Assembly: GCF_040581485.1 (NCBI RefSeq)
Contig: NC_090128.1
Coordinates: forward strand, 16,897,431 to 16,961,430
Reading direction: 5' to 3'
Source: Linepithema humile
Taxonomy: Eukaryota > Arthropoda > Insecta > Hymenoptera > Formicidae
DNA: 64,000 nt
This document shows, piece by piece, positions 1 to 12,356 of this stretch. Numbering within the stretch: position 1 is the first letter of the stretch; the number at the start of each line of letters is the position of its first letter. The position numbers and the translations under genes are program-made. Under the pieces are notes generated by a model. The model was not told where the DNA came from. It ran no database searches and was given only the letters and a program-made list of their open reading frames with translations.

Positions 1-381
1 TCATTAAATAAATGTTTATAAAATAATGTATATATTTTTGACGTGCACATCGTCAAAATTATAACAAAAATTAAGTCGATTTCGGAAACCATAAATGTAA
101 CTGTAACTTTTGTTGCATAAAGTTTTTTAGTTTCCAAAAGTGACTTAATTTTTTTTTGTTATAATTCTGACGGTGCGCTGACTTCGAAAATATAAACCAT
201 TAAAATGAGCAAAATTTGGCATTTTTTATAAACATTTATTTAATGATAAAAATATTTCCGATTATTTTTAGTCTATAGGTAAATAAAACTGCAAAATGTC
301 CTTTGTTAAAAAATATTTTATTTTTTTTGTTCCCTATGTGCGTTTAAAAATGACAGCTTTCAGTTCCCATGGGACACCCTG
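1..381. mobile_element. Foldback element, right part only
   Basis: Bases 1-23 are the inverse of about 222-246, and a second inverted pair (about 54-77 and 143-170) lies inside them, so this is a hairpin-forming AT-rich element. Its right terminus reads GGGACACCCTG at 371-381. That resembles the CAGGGTGTC termini of the elements at 3469-3857 and 12357-14174. The left terminus is outside the window. No coding content. Confidence 0.55.
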
Positions 382-1285
382 TATGTATGTACGTACCTGT
401 ATCTGAATGTAATATGGACACGCAGAAAATATTTGTTAAATGAGAAATTCAGAGTATTATTTTTAAAACTGATTCTTTTCAATGCTGTAAAATATTATTT
501 GCTTTTAATGAAATTGTTACAATGATCAATCTAAATTGTCTGACATAATATAATCTCAGATCATTATACTAATTAATTGTAATTGAATATTTTGCATCAA
601 CTCTTAATTCTGTTATATGCAAATTCAATTTTTTAAAGTTTTTTTTATATTAATTCTGCGGTTCTTTAATATGTTAATTTAATGTTAATTATTTACACAT
701 ATTTATAAATATTAAATAATAACTATTAATATATGGCCGGACATTGTCATTTCATTTTATGCGTCTTTTTTTTAACTTCAATTTTTCTCTCTTTTTCTGT
801 ACTTTTCTATACTTTTTTTCCTTTTTAGCTATTTCGATTCTTTCAATAGAATAACTGCATGGTTATCTATCATCAAACACAATTTAATTAAATTTTTAAT
901 TAATTTTAATTTAATTAAAAATTAATATAAATGCAATAAAAGTTAGAGTACATTAAAAAAAAAAAATTTTTTTTTATACATTACGATTGTAACATTATGT
1001 GCAATTTCCATATGCTGCACTCGCAATTCGCAACGGAAGTACGTCACCGCAATATTTTAATAGGAAGTACAGTGAGGTGGCGCCATCGTCGGCGAAGTAT
1101 AACGAGCTCGTACGAGACTGGCCGAAGTGCTCAAGTCGCAGTCGCCATTTTGTCGGGTAGTCAAAAGGATTGTCGTGTCTCTCTCTCTTAACTCGGGTAT
1201 TTTGTCCGTATTTTTCTTTCGGACGGAACGATACTGCCGGTAGATACGGATAAGCGCAGTTCCGCCCGGTACGTCACACCCGCAA

Positions 1286-4200
1286 ATGGCCTGTCTGAAC
1301 ACTCTCAAGCAGGAAATCAAAACGCTCGAATCCGTCTTCCCCAAGAGCCATGAGAGGTTTCAGATAATGTCTGCGAGCGTGGATGAGCTCAGTTGCAGAT
1401 TTGTCGGTAAAAATGGGAAGAAATACGAAATACACGCCAATATTACAGTAAGTGTCGTATGTGCGCGTGTTGAATGACAATAGTGTCGCTTTAACACCAT
1501 CGCTAGCTTGTGTATGTGTGTATACGTGAGGGCGCGGGCGCGAGTGTGCGTGCGTGCGTGCGTTCGTGCGTGCGTCGTGCATGCGTCGTGCATGCGTTCG
1601 TTTGTTCATTCGTTCGTTTGTTCGTTCATTTGTTCGTTCATTCGTTCGTTCGTTCACTCATTCCAAGGATTAGACTCTTTCGCTAGGTTTTCAGATGGAC
1701 AAAGGAATAATTATTCCAGTAGCTTGGTTAAACACTCTTGGATACAATTTGTCAAAACTTATAGCTGACGAATAGGCGCTTTTATTTCTTTTTTTTGATC
1801 ATTTTCGACGCCGTTGTAATCAATTCTTTTTTTTCCCCTTCTAACATTGTGTTTTCCGCAACACGATATTTCTCATTAGCTGATTATAGCGCGACAAAGA
1901 TCGATGCTTGTCGCAGTAAAACATGCTTTCGAGATCCTTTTGCAGAAGACGCAAATCTATTGTTATTTTACCTTCTGCTATTGATTTTCGAATTTCTAAA
2001 ATTATTTCATTATCGACGCGAAGATAAAGATGAAAGAAAAAAAGACGTGTAAAGATTTGTTCATTGCTCATGTCGCGTCATGCGATATTTACGCGCTGAA
2101 TTGTTTGCGATTTCATACATCCAATTCAATTTGATCGCGAAGTGCAATAGCAAACGCGAGTTTTTAATTCTTTTTTTGCAATGTAATAGCGCAACGAGAG
2201 GGATCTGTATTTGTATGCTATGTTATAAGAAGAGTATTGCAATCGAATACGATTCTTTTGTTATACTCACTGTCTCTGGCTACAACGTGGTTCAACATTT
2301 TTTGTAATCCATTATTTACCGATTATGTGACAGATGACGGCGGTTCGTGTGGATGGTGTTTGGATGGATTACATACATTCGTGATTGTGTAGTTTATATG
2401 AATACCTCAAAGGTATATTATGTTAAGTCACATTTTTTCCAAAATTGAGTTATCGCAAGACTTTATACTTTAATTTTTATTCAATGGCAAATGTTTTCAA
2501 TGAAAATAGAGATATTGACTGTATAAAGTTGAGTCACAATATGATGACATAATCACCAGATAAACAGTATTAAGTCACATTGAAATAAAATCAATTCCGT
2601 AATTACACAACTTTATTTTTTTAAACATGTCAAAGTTTGATATATCTGTGAATATAATAAATCTGCAAAATATTATAAGTATTTCACTGAGAGCATATAA
2701 AAAATGGAAAATCTCTAGATTCTTCTTCTGAAAAGTTACGTTCATGTGACTTAACATGATATACCTTTGAAAATTTTGGAGTTACATCAGAAATGTGTTC
2801 TGAAGGGTTAGGTAAAAATTGGATGGGTTATTCCCATTTATCTTGAATTTTCTATAAGCCTAAATTCAAAACATTAATTTCCCAACAGTTTAAAAATTTG
2901 ACTTGGGGAATAAGGAGTTTATATGAAAAGTAGTCAAAGTAATGTGTGCATGTCAAAGCTTGATTACTTTATTTCTGGCTATAATATTTCAATTAGTATA
3001 TTGAGTTGCGTGCGTTAGTGTGTGAATTATTGTCCTTTAAATCCCAAATCACAAAGCTGTCAATCAACATTAATAATGTTTACGTAGGAAACCTATCCTT
3101 CAACACCACCAGTCTGGTTTGCTGAATCCGAAGAGACTAGTGTTACAAATGCTGTACAAATTTTAAGTAACACGACTGGCCGCGACAACCATGTAATCAA
3201 TCAAGTTGGAATTCTCTTGAAGGAATTATGCAGACTACACTCGTTACCAGAACCACCGGATGTTGAAAGACTGAGAACTGCTTTGGACCCCTTGCGTTTG
3301 GGAGGACCAAATGAAGCTGTCGCGCAAAGGATGGACGCGGAAGATATAGATGATATTGATGAGGATGAAGAGAGCGAGACTGAGGAGGACCTTCACTTGG
3401 ATATGGACGAAGGAGATGCTAATGCAAAGAGTAAGGTAAAGAAGAATAAATTCTTATGGATTACTGTACAGGGTGTCTCGCATCGAGCACACAGTATGGT
3501 AATGGCATATTCCTAAGATTATTTTGATTAGATGAAAATACTAAAATGTCACGGCTGTAACAGTTTTTAAATGGAAAGCGTTTAAAATTTATCAATCAAG
3601 TTGCTCCAAATTCAGTTCAGTTTTTAAATACAGATACAATTTTACGTACGATAAAAAATAAAAACAGATTGATATTTAAAAATACTTTTATTACTGTGCG
3701 ATATGCCATGCTTGAGCGCGCGAATTTGGACCGACTTGATTGATAATTAACTTTTATAAAAACTATTATAGCCTCGACATTTTGGTATATTAGGATTTTT
3801 ACCTCAAAATGATTTCAGGAATGTGCTATTATGGTGCGCTCGATGCGAGACACCCTGTGTGTGTGTATGTGTATGTTTATTTATTTATTTATCGTCACTG
3901 TTGCTATGATTTTAATTTTAAATAATATAGAGTGAAGAGATGGACTTAGAACATCTTGCGACATTGGAGAGGTTGAGACAAAATCAGAGACAAGACTATT
4001 TAAAAGGATCTGTTTGTGGGAGTGTGCAAGCCACTGATAGACTCATGAAAGAACTACGTGATATATATCGAAGTGACAGCTTTAAAAAAGGTATATTTCT
4101 TAAATGTTATTTGAGATTTTAATTTTGATAAACATTGTTAATACCTTTAATGAAAAATTGTTTTTTTGAAAAACTTGAAAGGAGGGTGAAACATGTCGAT

Positions 4201-5627
4201 TTTTGTTCCCAGATCGGCGTCTAAAAAAACTATATTTTCTTGCAACTTTTGGCTCTTTGAATTCGACTTTGGTAGTATTTTCTATTTCATCGAGAAAATC
4301 GTTAAATCAGTATAAAATTATTTAATGTCGATTATTTACAAAAATAAATTGGTCATTTTTTTGTCAAGTAATCGAGCATAATTAAAATACGAAATAACTA
4401 CTGCTACATAAGAACAATTATTCAACATTCTATTTTGTACCCATAAGAGTGCATAATGATATGCAATAGTTATTTGGTATCTTAGTTACGCTTGATTTTT
4501 TCCTGAGAATCAATCATCTGCATATTTATCATAGATTTTTTGATAATGATTCATTTGCTAGCAAAGGTAATAGTTTTAAAGATGATTAATTTTTTTTGTC
4601 TTTGTTTTTTTTACTTAATAAAATTATTTTATATTTATTTTTACAAACAATTGACATTACATGATTTTATACTAATTTAATGATTTTTCTGACGCAATAA
4701 ATTTGTACTATTAAAATCGAATTCAAAGATTCAAAAAGTGCAAGAGAGTATAGATTTTTTTAGATGTTGTTCGTGGGGCAAAAGTCAACATGTTTTTAAC
4801 ATCCTCCTTTTTTTAGTACTCTTTTACTATAAAATGCCAACCTCCACCTGTAAAAAAAAAGAAAAAGAATAAACTTAAATTTTAATAACTATTTTATATA
4901 TATCTTATACTTGTTGAAATATTTGTTTTATTTTTTTTTCAGGAATGTATAGTATAGAACTAGTAAATGACAGTTTGTACGAATGGAATATTAGGTTGAT
5001 GTGTGTAGATCCCGATTCACCACTTCATAGCGATCTCATCCTTCTGAAAGAGAAAGAGGGCAAAGACAGTATTCTTCTCAACATGCTTTTTAAAGTATGT
5101 TACTTGTATACGTTTAATACTTTATAGTGAGACTTACATATATGGAATATTAGTTTGCAATGTTAAGTTTTTATAGATATTTAAAAAAAATAGTTGTTCT
5201 GAATATTTGTTTATTGTTACAGGAAACTTATCCGTTCGAACCTCCATTTGTAAGAGTTGTACATCCCATCATTTCTGGTGGTTATGTTCTTGTGGGAGGT
5301 GCCATTTGTATGGAACTACTCACGAAACAGGGATGGAGTTCGGCATACACGGTGGAAGCTGTTATAATGCAGATTTCCGCGACATTAGTGAAAGGGAAAG
5401 CACGTATACAGTTCCAGGGATCTGGCGGTGCTGGTAAAGTGTGTGGAGGACAAGGCCAATACAGTTTGGCACGTGCCCAACAGTCATTTAAATCTCTTGT
5501 ACAAATACATGAAAAAAATGGTAAGAATCTATCTTGCGATTGCGCCCACTTTTTGCACTTACTCGCGGAATATTATTGTTTTTGCGTTTCGACAGGTTGG
5601 TTCACACCCCCGAAGGAGGACGGCTAA
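1286..5627 (+). CDS. UBE2Q: Ubiquitin-conjugating enzyme E2 Q (UBE2Q1/2-like), six exons
   Basis: E2 enzyme that takes ubiquitin from E1 onto a catalytic cysteine and passes it to substrates, in cytosol or nucleus. I read six exons with GT-AG borders that join in frame: 1286-1447, 3088-3435, 3931-4090, 4943-5094, 5223-5520 and 5596-5627, giving 383 residues against about 375-420 for animal UBE2Q proteins. The N-terminus (about 1-110) is RWD-like and begins MACLNTLKQEIKTLESVF. An acidic stretch with runs of Asp and Glu sits near residues 130-160. The UBC fold occupies about 210-383. The catalytic Cys is near residue 303 in GGAICMELLTKQGW, and the motif ahead of it is HPIISGG, the unusual UBE2Q version of the E2 HPN motif. 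The protein ends GWFTPPKEDG, the family's usual ending. The start at 1286 gives the expected N-terminus. Introns 1, 2 and 3 contain MITEs that leave the splice sites untouched. A short upstream ATG frame starts at 997; its importance is unknown. Confidence 0.95.
1508..1665. repeat. GC-rich microsatellite in UBE2Q intron 1
   Basis: Tandem TGCG followed by TTCG/TTCA tetranucleotide repeats. They produce repetitive open frames on both strands that are not genes. Confidence 0.9.
2408..2769. mobile_element. MITE in UBE2Q intron 1
   Basis: Terminal inverted repeats of about 25 bp with one mismatch: CAAAGGTATATTATGTTAAG at the left and the inverse of CAAAGGTATATCATGTTAAG at the right. The element is 362 bp with no coding capacity. 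Copies of the motif TTAAGTCACA also occur inside. Superfamily not assigned. Confidence 0.75.
3469..3857. mobile_element. Foldback MITE in UBE2Q intron 2
   Basis: Starts CAGGGTGTCTCGCATCGAGC and ends with the inverse. The flanks TGTA and TGTG suggest a short target duplication. An inner inverted pair (about 3590-3615 and 3722-3747) extends the hairpin. 389 bp, non-coding. Confidence 0.8.
4181..4807. mobile_element. Foldback MITE in UBE2Q intron 3
   Basis: The left arm starting GGAGGGTGAAACATGT (4181 on) is the diverged inverse of the right arm ending in ATCCTCC (to 4807). The arms run about 100 bp each and share a TCTAAAAAAA block and a TTTGAATTCGA block. The two arms differ at many sites, so this is an old insertion. 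Confidence 0.7.
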
Positions 5628-8600
5628 TAAACAGCGATTACGAAATACCGAAAATACGACACATGCTTACAGCTGAGACTTTAATTCGGTGTGTGCCCAA
5701 CAAATAATTGTTAATGATTTGATACACAGACACAACAGTAACTAGGTAACTTAAGATACTGAATCAATCTAACGTATAATTCCTTTAATGGCTAAAAAAG
5801 GCTGCCGCATACTTTGGTTCCGTATCCATATATTTTCGATCATTAGCAGTTAGGTCGCGAATTGTATTGGTAAATATAAGATATCATTTCACTTAGAATT
5901 GATTTTTATGTTTTGAGATATCCGATCATTACTATATTATTATAACATAGTAATTTTTGGTATTTCTTGCGACGATACATATGTGCGAAACAGTATAAAT
6001 GTTCTGAAAAATGCGTTTGCGCAATCGTGCTTCCTGTCTTTTTAACGGGAGGAGATTATGATAGCATTTTAGATTAATATAATACTGAAGAGATTTTTAA
6101 GTTTTTCTTTTATCGTCTTATCAACGTAAGAATATTGCATTCTTTATCTCTTATAAAACAATGATTATTCTCTGTGCAATTCAATAACAAGGCTATGTTT
6201 CTTTGTTTATGTACTCTGACATTATGAGTAAACGAATAACGAGTAGCAGAAATGCATCTCTTTAAAGAAATTGTGGATATCACTGTTGTCCTTGAAATCC
6301 TTTGTCACAGATATTTCACAAGTGATATCCAAATTATGCGAGCGCACAACCAAAGCATTTCTCGACAAACTATTTGGAAAAAAAAAAAAAAAAAAAAAAA
6401 ACGACAAAATAGAATATAAAAGGATAGACATACTTTATACATCGGGAGGCTCTAGAGAGTACGATCATAAAAGTCGCAAAAGTTTCTGCAAACTTTTCAG
6501 ACTTGCAATTAAATAAGTTTTTGTAAAACTAATTTTGTCAACATCAATTAAGACAGATTTTTGACACAAGAAGCAATATTTTTTTACATTCGGCAAATAG
6601 CATATTTCGTAGCATTAGTGGATTAGATGAAATAGAGCCTTATATAATACTTGTATTGTACACGGTACAGTAATTAATATGGCTTTTCATCTTTTGTATA
6701 GAAAGGGTGAAACGAGTACTAAATATACATAGGTGCCATAGAACTATACATTTTCTTTCTTAAAGTAGTGAATATCGCGAAAATTTGCGTTAATCTTTTC
6801 TTTGCGATGTTATCGGGATGGCTTATATCTTCTATATATCGTATATCCCATTGTAATATCCAATCGAGTGTAGGGGTTTGAAAGTTGTATAGATGTACAT
6901 AATGCAAGTACTCTTTAGAGTCTTTTTATTGGAGGACAAAATACGATCGGAGCTTATGGTTTTGGTTGTGTGTTTCATTCAGTCTATTTGTTTTAATTTC
7001 TATTATCTCCAGTATGACACAATTGATGACATGAAACGACATATTGTGTCCACATACGCAAGCTATAATTTTCTCAAACGTTGATTGCCGAGCGAAAGTT
7101 ATTTATTTCTTCACGAGGCCGCAGTTGATCGTTTTTAATCTTTCGATGCATAATTTTCTACTATAATGAGGACTGTTCAGTAAGTAAAGAGACAAGCTGC
7201 TGTAATTTAATAACTATTTACATAACAAGTATTATACAATTGTTAATAAGTATTATACTTATAAACGTTTGTTGGCAACCTTTCTTGGTAATCTTTCGCA
7301 ACAGCTGTTGGTTCTAATAATCGCTAACATAACGTCTATTTTACAATAATGGCAAGTCTATTTGAAGAATGCACAATGAACTCGGTGATTAGATTTTTTT
7401 TTACTTAGAAGATGCAAAATTGGCTGAAATTTATCCTTATTACAGTGACATCTAAATATAATACGGAAAGAGTAAAAATCGTGTAATGTTTATGACATTG
7501 AACGACTAGTCATTCTAAACGTTGTTCATTCAAGTGACTTGTTCTATTATTAAACTGGGCAACTTGTGTATAAAGATTAGCGTAAATTTATACAACTGTT
7601 TGTCTTTTTATTCACCAAATAGCTCTCACATATCATCATAGGTGGGTCTTTAAGGTTCACGAAACACACCGGAGGATTAAGTATAGCGGCATAGCGTGGC
7701 ATAGCGCTTTGCAAAAAATGTGTGAGGTTTGACGGAGCACGGCAATTAGCGTGTTAACAACAAATGCTTTTGTTAAATATTATTTGACAATTATATAATT
7801 CTTATGTACAAATTTGTTTTTGAAGAATCGTTAGTAGTCAAATTTGAAATTAGTGACAGTTACAATAGAAACTACGATTCTCAGGTGATTTTATGCACAC
7901 GATAATAATCAATTGTCATTTGTGCAAGGAGTAAATGGCCAAAGTGTTGTGTATACGCTTCTAAAGCGAATTTGTCCATTAGAATTAATAACGAATCGCA
8001 ATGTTTATAACTTTTAGTAAATCTAATTTTTGCCATCAATTGTACGTGAAGAATACCCGAATATCCATTTTCATAAAAATTATATATTATTGTTAAATGC
8101 ATTTTTTGCATTACGGCATCGAAGTTAAGTTGTGAAATTGTAAAATTGCAATCATTGATTGGTAGCCGTTTCAATACTAGAATTTGTATTGCACTTCTAA
8201 GTATCTAAGAACTTTGTTTCGTACATACATACATACATACAAACAAACAAATAAACAAACAAACAAAAACGCGTGCGCGCGCGCATGCACACGTACATAT
8301 ACATATATACGCATTCATACACACATCATATACATATATATTCTGTTCCTTGTGCTTCATCTTCCTACGTAATTTCAACAACTACATAGCTTCTGAAGCA
8401 ACCACAATAACGAATATTTCTATAAAGGTGAAAAAATCTATTTTGTTGTACATATCAATAATAGCAAGTAACGATTAATTGAACAAATGTGTTTCAGGGA
8501 TTTTGTTTCAGATATTTTTACTTTGATAATATTATTTAATAATATCGCATATCTGAGTATTTACCGCGTTTGCTCTCGTTAGGATGAAAGAATATACCTG

Positions 8601-10637
8601 AGGCGCCTATTGATCGTATGAAGATGGAGCAGTACATATGTTATTGGCAATAACGCATGTACAATGTATCAATACACACAATTATTGATATAACTGAATC
8701 GAGTAGCGTGGGTGACTATAAGTTTTGTTCGCGGTACAGTTAAACTCGTTTGTGAGCAAATCATATTGAGCAGTATCGTCATATAAATAATAGATTCTTA
8801 AGTATAGGTGTGCGATCATCGACTTCGTTGTCAGTGGGTATTATAATTTGTACAGCCGCGCCCGTTTGACACTTAGTAATTTGTTTGACGTAGTTAAACG
8901 TTACGTTCTTTGCCAAAACTTTCTTCGTGTCGTCTGTTAAGTTTTCTTCTTCTTTTTTTTGTAATGTAATCGTGTATGATCGCGGGGAGCAATGTGACAT
9001 GTATATTTTTGCTACAAATATCGTTAAGATTTTTTGTTTCTTTGTAACATTCTCTTGTCGGTATTCGTAACGATTTCGGAACTCCCGGAGCCGATATGTG
9101 AAGTCGGTATGTTGCAGGTGATTAGTTCGAACTAATTACACTTAATAAATGAGATACTACGATTGACGCAGATGCATCAGAAAACAGATGATTCAAGATT
9201 CGTTCCGAAACAATTTATCTTTATTCCGATGAAAAAATGTGCGCCTATCGTACCACGTGCAAGTTTGAATTAGTCGGATGTTACACAATTGTGGAATGCA
9301 TTTCTCAAATCTTTAGATTACGTGCAGTGGTGCATAGTCCATCAAATTTTTGTTATATTCGAAGCGATCTTTCTATTCGAAGACTGATAAAAATAGAACT
9401 TGAATGTTCTTTTTCTCTTCCATGTTACATTTATAAAATGCGTCTTTTACGCGAGACTTCGATTCGTGAGCATGATAATAAGAGATATTCGAGCAATTTA
9501 TTCGCATTGAATGTGACTTTATATTTGTGAATGTGGAGCATCGTAAAATTTATTCTTAAAATTTTTGTACGAGGGCAATTAGTGCCAATTAGGAAAGTGG
9601 ATAAAAACACATCCGATTCCAAAATGTATTTGTGGCAAAAATAATCGTCTAAAGTCTCTTCCAATTTGTTTATTTTCCACAATTGATTATTAATGTAGAT
9701 ATCCTTAAAAATGAATTTATCATGTGTTGGGTAAACACAAATGATCGATGTAACGGAGAAATGTTTCTTTTTTTGTTTTTTTGTTTAAAGGAAGAGAACC
9801 CGGTTCACGTGGAACATAAAAAAAAATCGCAGCCTGATAAATGACACGTGACATAAGCATATATATAAAAATGATTACACCCACACAGTACCTGGTTACT
9901 GAACTGTATTCTTATCAAGACAACCAGAAGTGATGCCCTCTGTTTCGCTTGAACCGTGGTATTTTGATCGTATCCATTTGATATTCGGGATATAAACAAC
10001 TTTGTGTATCGTGTTATATGGTATAACTTAACTTTCATATTATAACATCTTCTGACGAGGGTATAGACTTTCGGATCGAAGGAGCGTGTGTTGTGCACGT
10101 CGAGAGAAACTGCGTTTGAGGTTTCTTTTATTTTTAGTTTTTATTATATAGTTTTTCGTCTCGCCTCTCGTTCTCTTCGGCAACATTCTCTCGGATGCTG
10201 TTACATTTTCGACGTGGACGATATTCCTCGAGTCTAAGCCCATAAGTTAACTTATGTCTCTACTCTGTCTGCGTACTTGCGTAAATGACTCATCGGTCAA
10301 CGGAGAGATCGATTAATTTTTTGTTAATCGGTCGCGTCGTCTCATTGTCAATCTATAATCTTAAGATTACTCTCTACGTATCTTAAATCTGCTCCACTTG
10401 TATATCGTACCATTACAGAGATTGAGTGAAAGTTTCCATAACTAATATATCGACCATTATACTTTCTCTCTCTTTCTCACACATACCACAATTTCACGTT
10501 AAGTTACGTTAATTATTGTTTAGGAAAACGCTACAAAACACAGAAAATAAAGATTTTAATAAAAAAATAGATTTGGATGTTTATATATGTGCGTGCGTGC
10601 CTGCCTACCCGCTTTCCATCATTTTGCACATTAGTAA
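5628..10637. other. Long AT-rich flank, no gene recognised
   Basis: About 5 kb with no transposon termini, inverted arms or recognisable protein frames. The only simple repeats are a poly-A run near 6379-6400 and CATA/CAAA tetramers at 8222-8265. The low repeat load beside UBE2Q would fit a long 3' UTR. An AATAAA hexamer overlaps the UBE2Q stop codon, but I see nothing that fixes the transcript end. Confidence 0.5.
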
Positions 10638-11500
10638 CCCAGTCAACAAAATGTTAGCAGCCTGCCGACAGTTTGCGAGCAGATTCGTTCAGAACTTGGC
10701 AACAGATACGGTGCCATCTGTGTCCGTATTAAGCTCGTGTTTTGCCGGCAGAACCTGTCGACATAGGTTGACAGCAGATTGGCGGCAGAAAACGAGCAGG
10801 ATCTGTGCAGTGTAATTTGATGTCAGATTGTCGGCAGAAATCGAGCAGAACCTGCCATCACAATTTAAATGGAATAGCGGCATTTAAATGCTTCATTACA
10901 ATTTTACATTTCTCGTTTTGCTTATTAAAAGTAGTAAATGAGGTATGCAAAGTATGTAATATATATTTGCTTTATTGGGACAAAAAAAGTACTTATGTTT
11001 TAATAAATTTATTAGGCCAAATCACTGCAATATCGGGTCAAATCGCGGCGAATTTTCAATTTCAAAAATCAGTTTAATATTCTGAATCTCCTATGGGGAT
11101 TGTATCAGATTATTGTATTAAACTGATAAGCTTAATTAAGCCACTGACCACACTTTTATATGCACTGTAGATGAATCTTGAATACGAGTTTATATATGAA
11201 GAAACACGCCGCATAGCGGTGGTGCAACATCAAATTGCACTGCGCAGATTTTGCTCGACTTCTGCCGTCAATCTGACATCAAACTGCGTTGCACAGATGC
11301 TGCTCGATTTCTACCGTCAATCTGACATTAAACTGCGTTGCGCAGGTCCTACTCGGTCTTTGCCGCCAATCTGCTGTAATAATTCCGAGCAAATCCTGCT
11401 CGGTTTTTGCTATTGATCTGCTGTCAAATTATGTCAGCAGGTTTTGTAACATTTTTGCTGATATTCTGCTATCATCATCTGATGTAACAGGTTTTGTATA
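10638..11500. mobile_element. Foldback element copy A (GAGCAG-rich family)
   Basis: The left arm (10638-10880) and right arm (11205-11500) are inverted relatives. Each is built from roughly 50-bp blocks of the kind CTGCTCGATTTCTGCCGTCA. Further copies are at 25272-25564 and 26675-30855. A complete terminus on another copy reads inverse of CCCAGTTAGCAAGG. Here the right terminus is lost where the next element begins at 11501. Small open frames within are by-products of the block repeats. Confidence 0.7.
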
Positions 11501-12352
11501 TGTGCTGGTTATTATGAAAGTGGTCTAAGTCATATATTTCTCGTTTCGAGATATTCAAACTTTTGCGTTTGACCATATTAAAAATATTTTTTTATCATGG
11601 TGCAAAATTTATCAAAAATTATAATGTTCTCCTGATGTTAAATTTATCTAAGATCATTAAATTTTATGAATAACTTGCACGAAACTGTGTTTTTAACCGT
11701 TGAATGACTTATGCCACTTTCAAAATTAATAGTAGTCCTAATTGATGATTTACCATAACAAAAAATTAATAAATTTAATTGATAAAATAACTTAAAAAAA
11801 AAACAAATTTATTTACTTTTAGAATTGTATTAACTATTTTAATTGTATTAATTATTTTTTGAAATTATTATTTTATCCCTTTCCATTTCTTGCAAACATT
11901 TTTTCGTGGTACTAAGTCTATGAACACACAACGATCAAAATAACCTCAATTAGTAATTTAATGTTTTGCAAAATTATTACGGCAATTTAATTATATTAAG
12001 CATTATTTACATTATTGATATTACATTTATAAATAAATATGAAATATTTTTGTAAAGTTAAATTTAAGCCGCTGTCTGCCGACATAATAGAAAAATATGT
12101 TGAAAATTATGATAATGTTACTTTTTCTATCGCAATGTTAGAAAAAAAATGACTTATGCCACTATCAAAATAAGCATGCAATTACACCTCTGATAATAAT
12201 GAAAATGACAACTCCATTTTATTGCTTATTTCATGGTAACTTTGCAAAAATTCTTTTATAATAATGAAATATAGTTGATATAATATAATACAAATGAAAA
12301 TCTCATTTTTTTTGGTTTTGTAACTTAGGCCACTTTCATAATAACCGGCACA
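11501..12352. mobile_element. MITE with TATA flanks
   Basis: Left terminus TGTGCTGGTTATTATGAAAG and right terminus the inverse of TGTGCCGGTTATTATGAAAG, about 33 bp in all. Both sides are flanked by TATA. 852 bp, no coding frame. It abuts copy A on the left and the next element on the right. Confidence 0.8.
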
Positions 12353-12356
12353 TATA

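Noticed and set aside
1274..1657. Minus-strand frame rich in Asn-Glu-Arg-Thr repeats
   Set aside because: It is the complement of the TTCG/TGCG microsatellite in UBE2Q intron 1.
8779..9000. 73-residue minus-strand frame in the UBE2Q flank
   Set aside because: No motif, no splice partners, AT-rich codon choice; length is within chance.
10516..11528. Cys-rich short frames (CSISAVNLTSNCVAQ type)
   Set aside because: They come from the block repeats of the foldback family and recur at 25277-25507 on the same basis.
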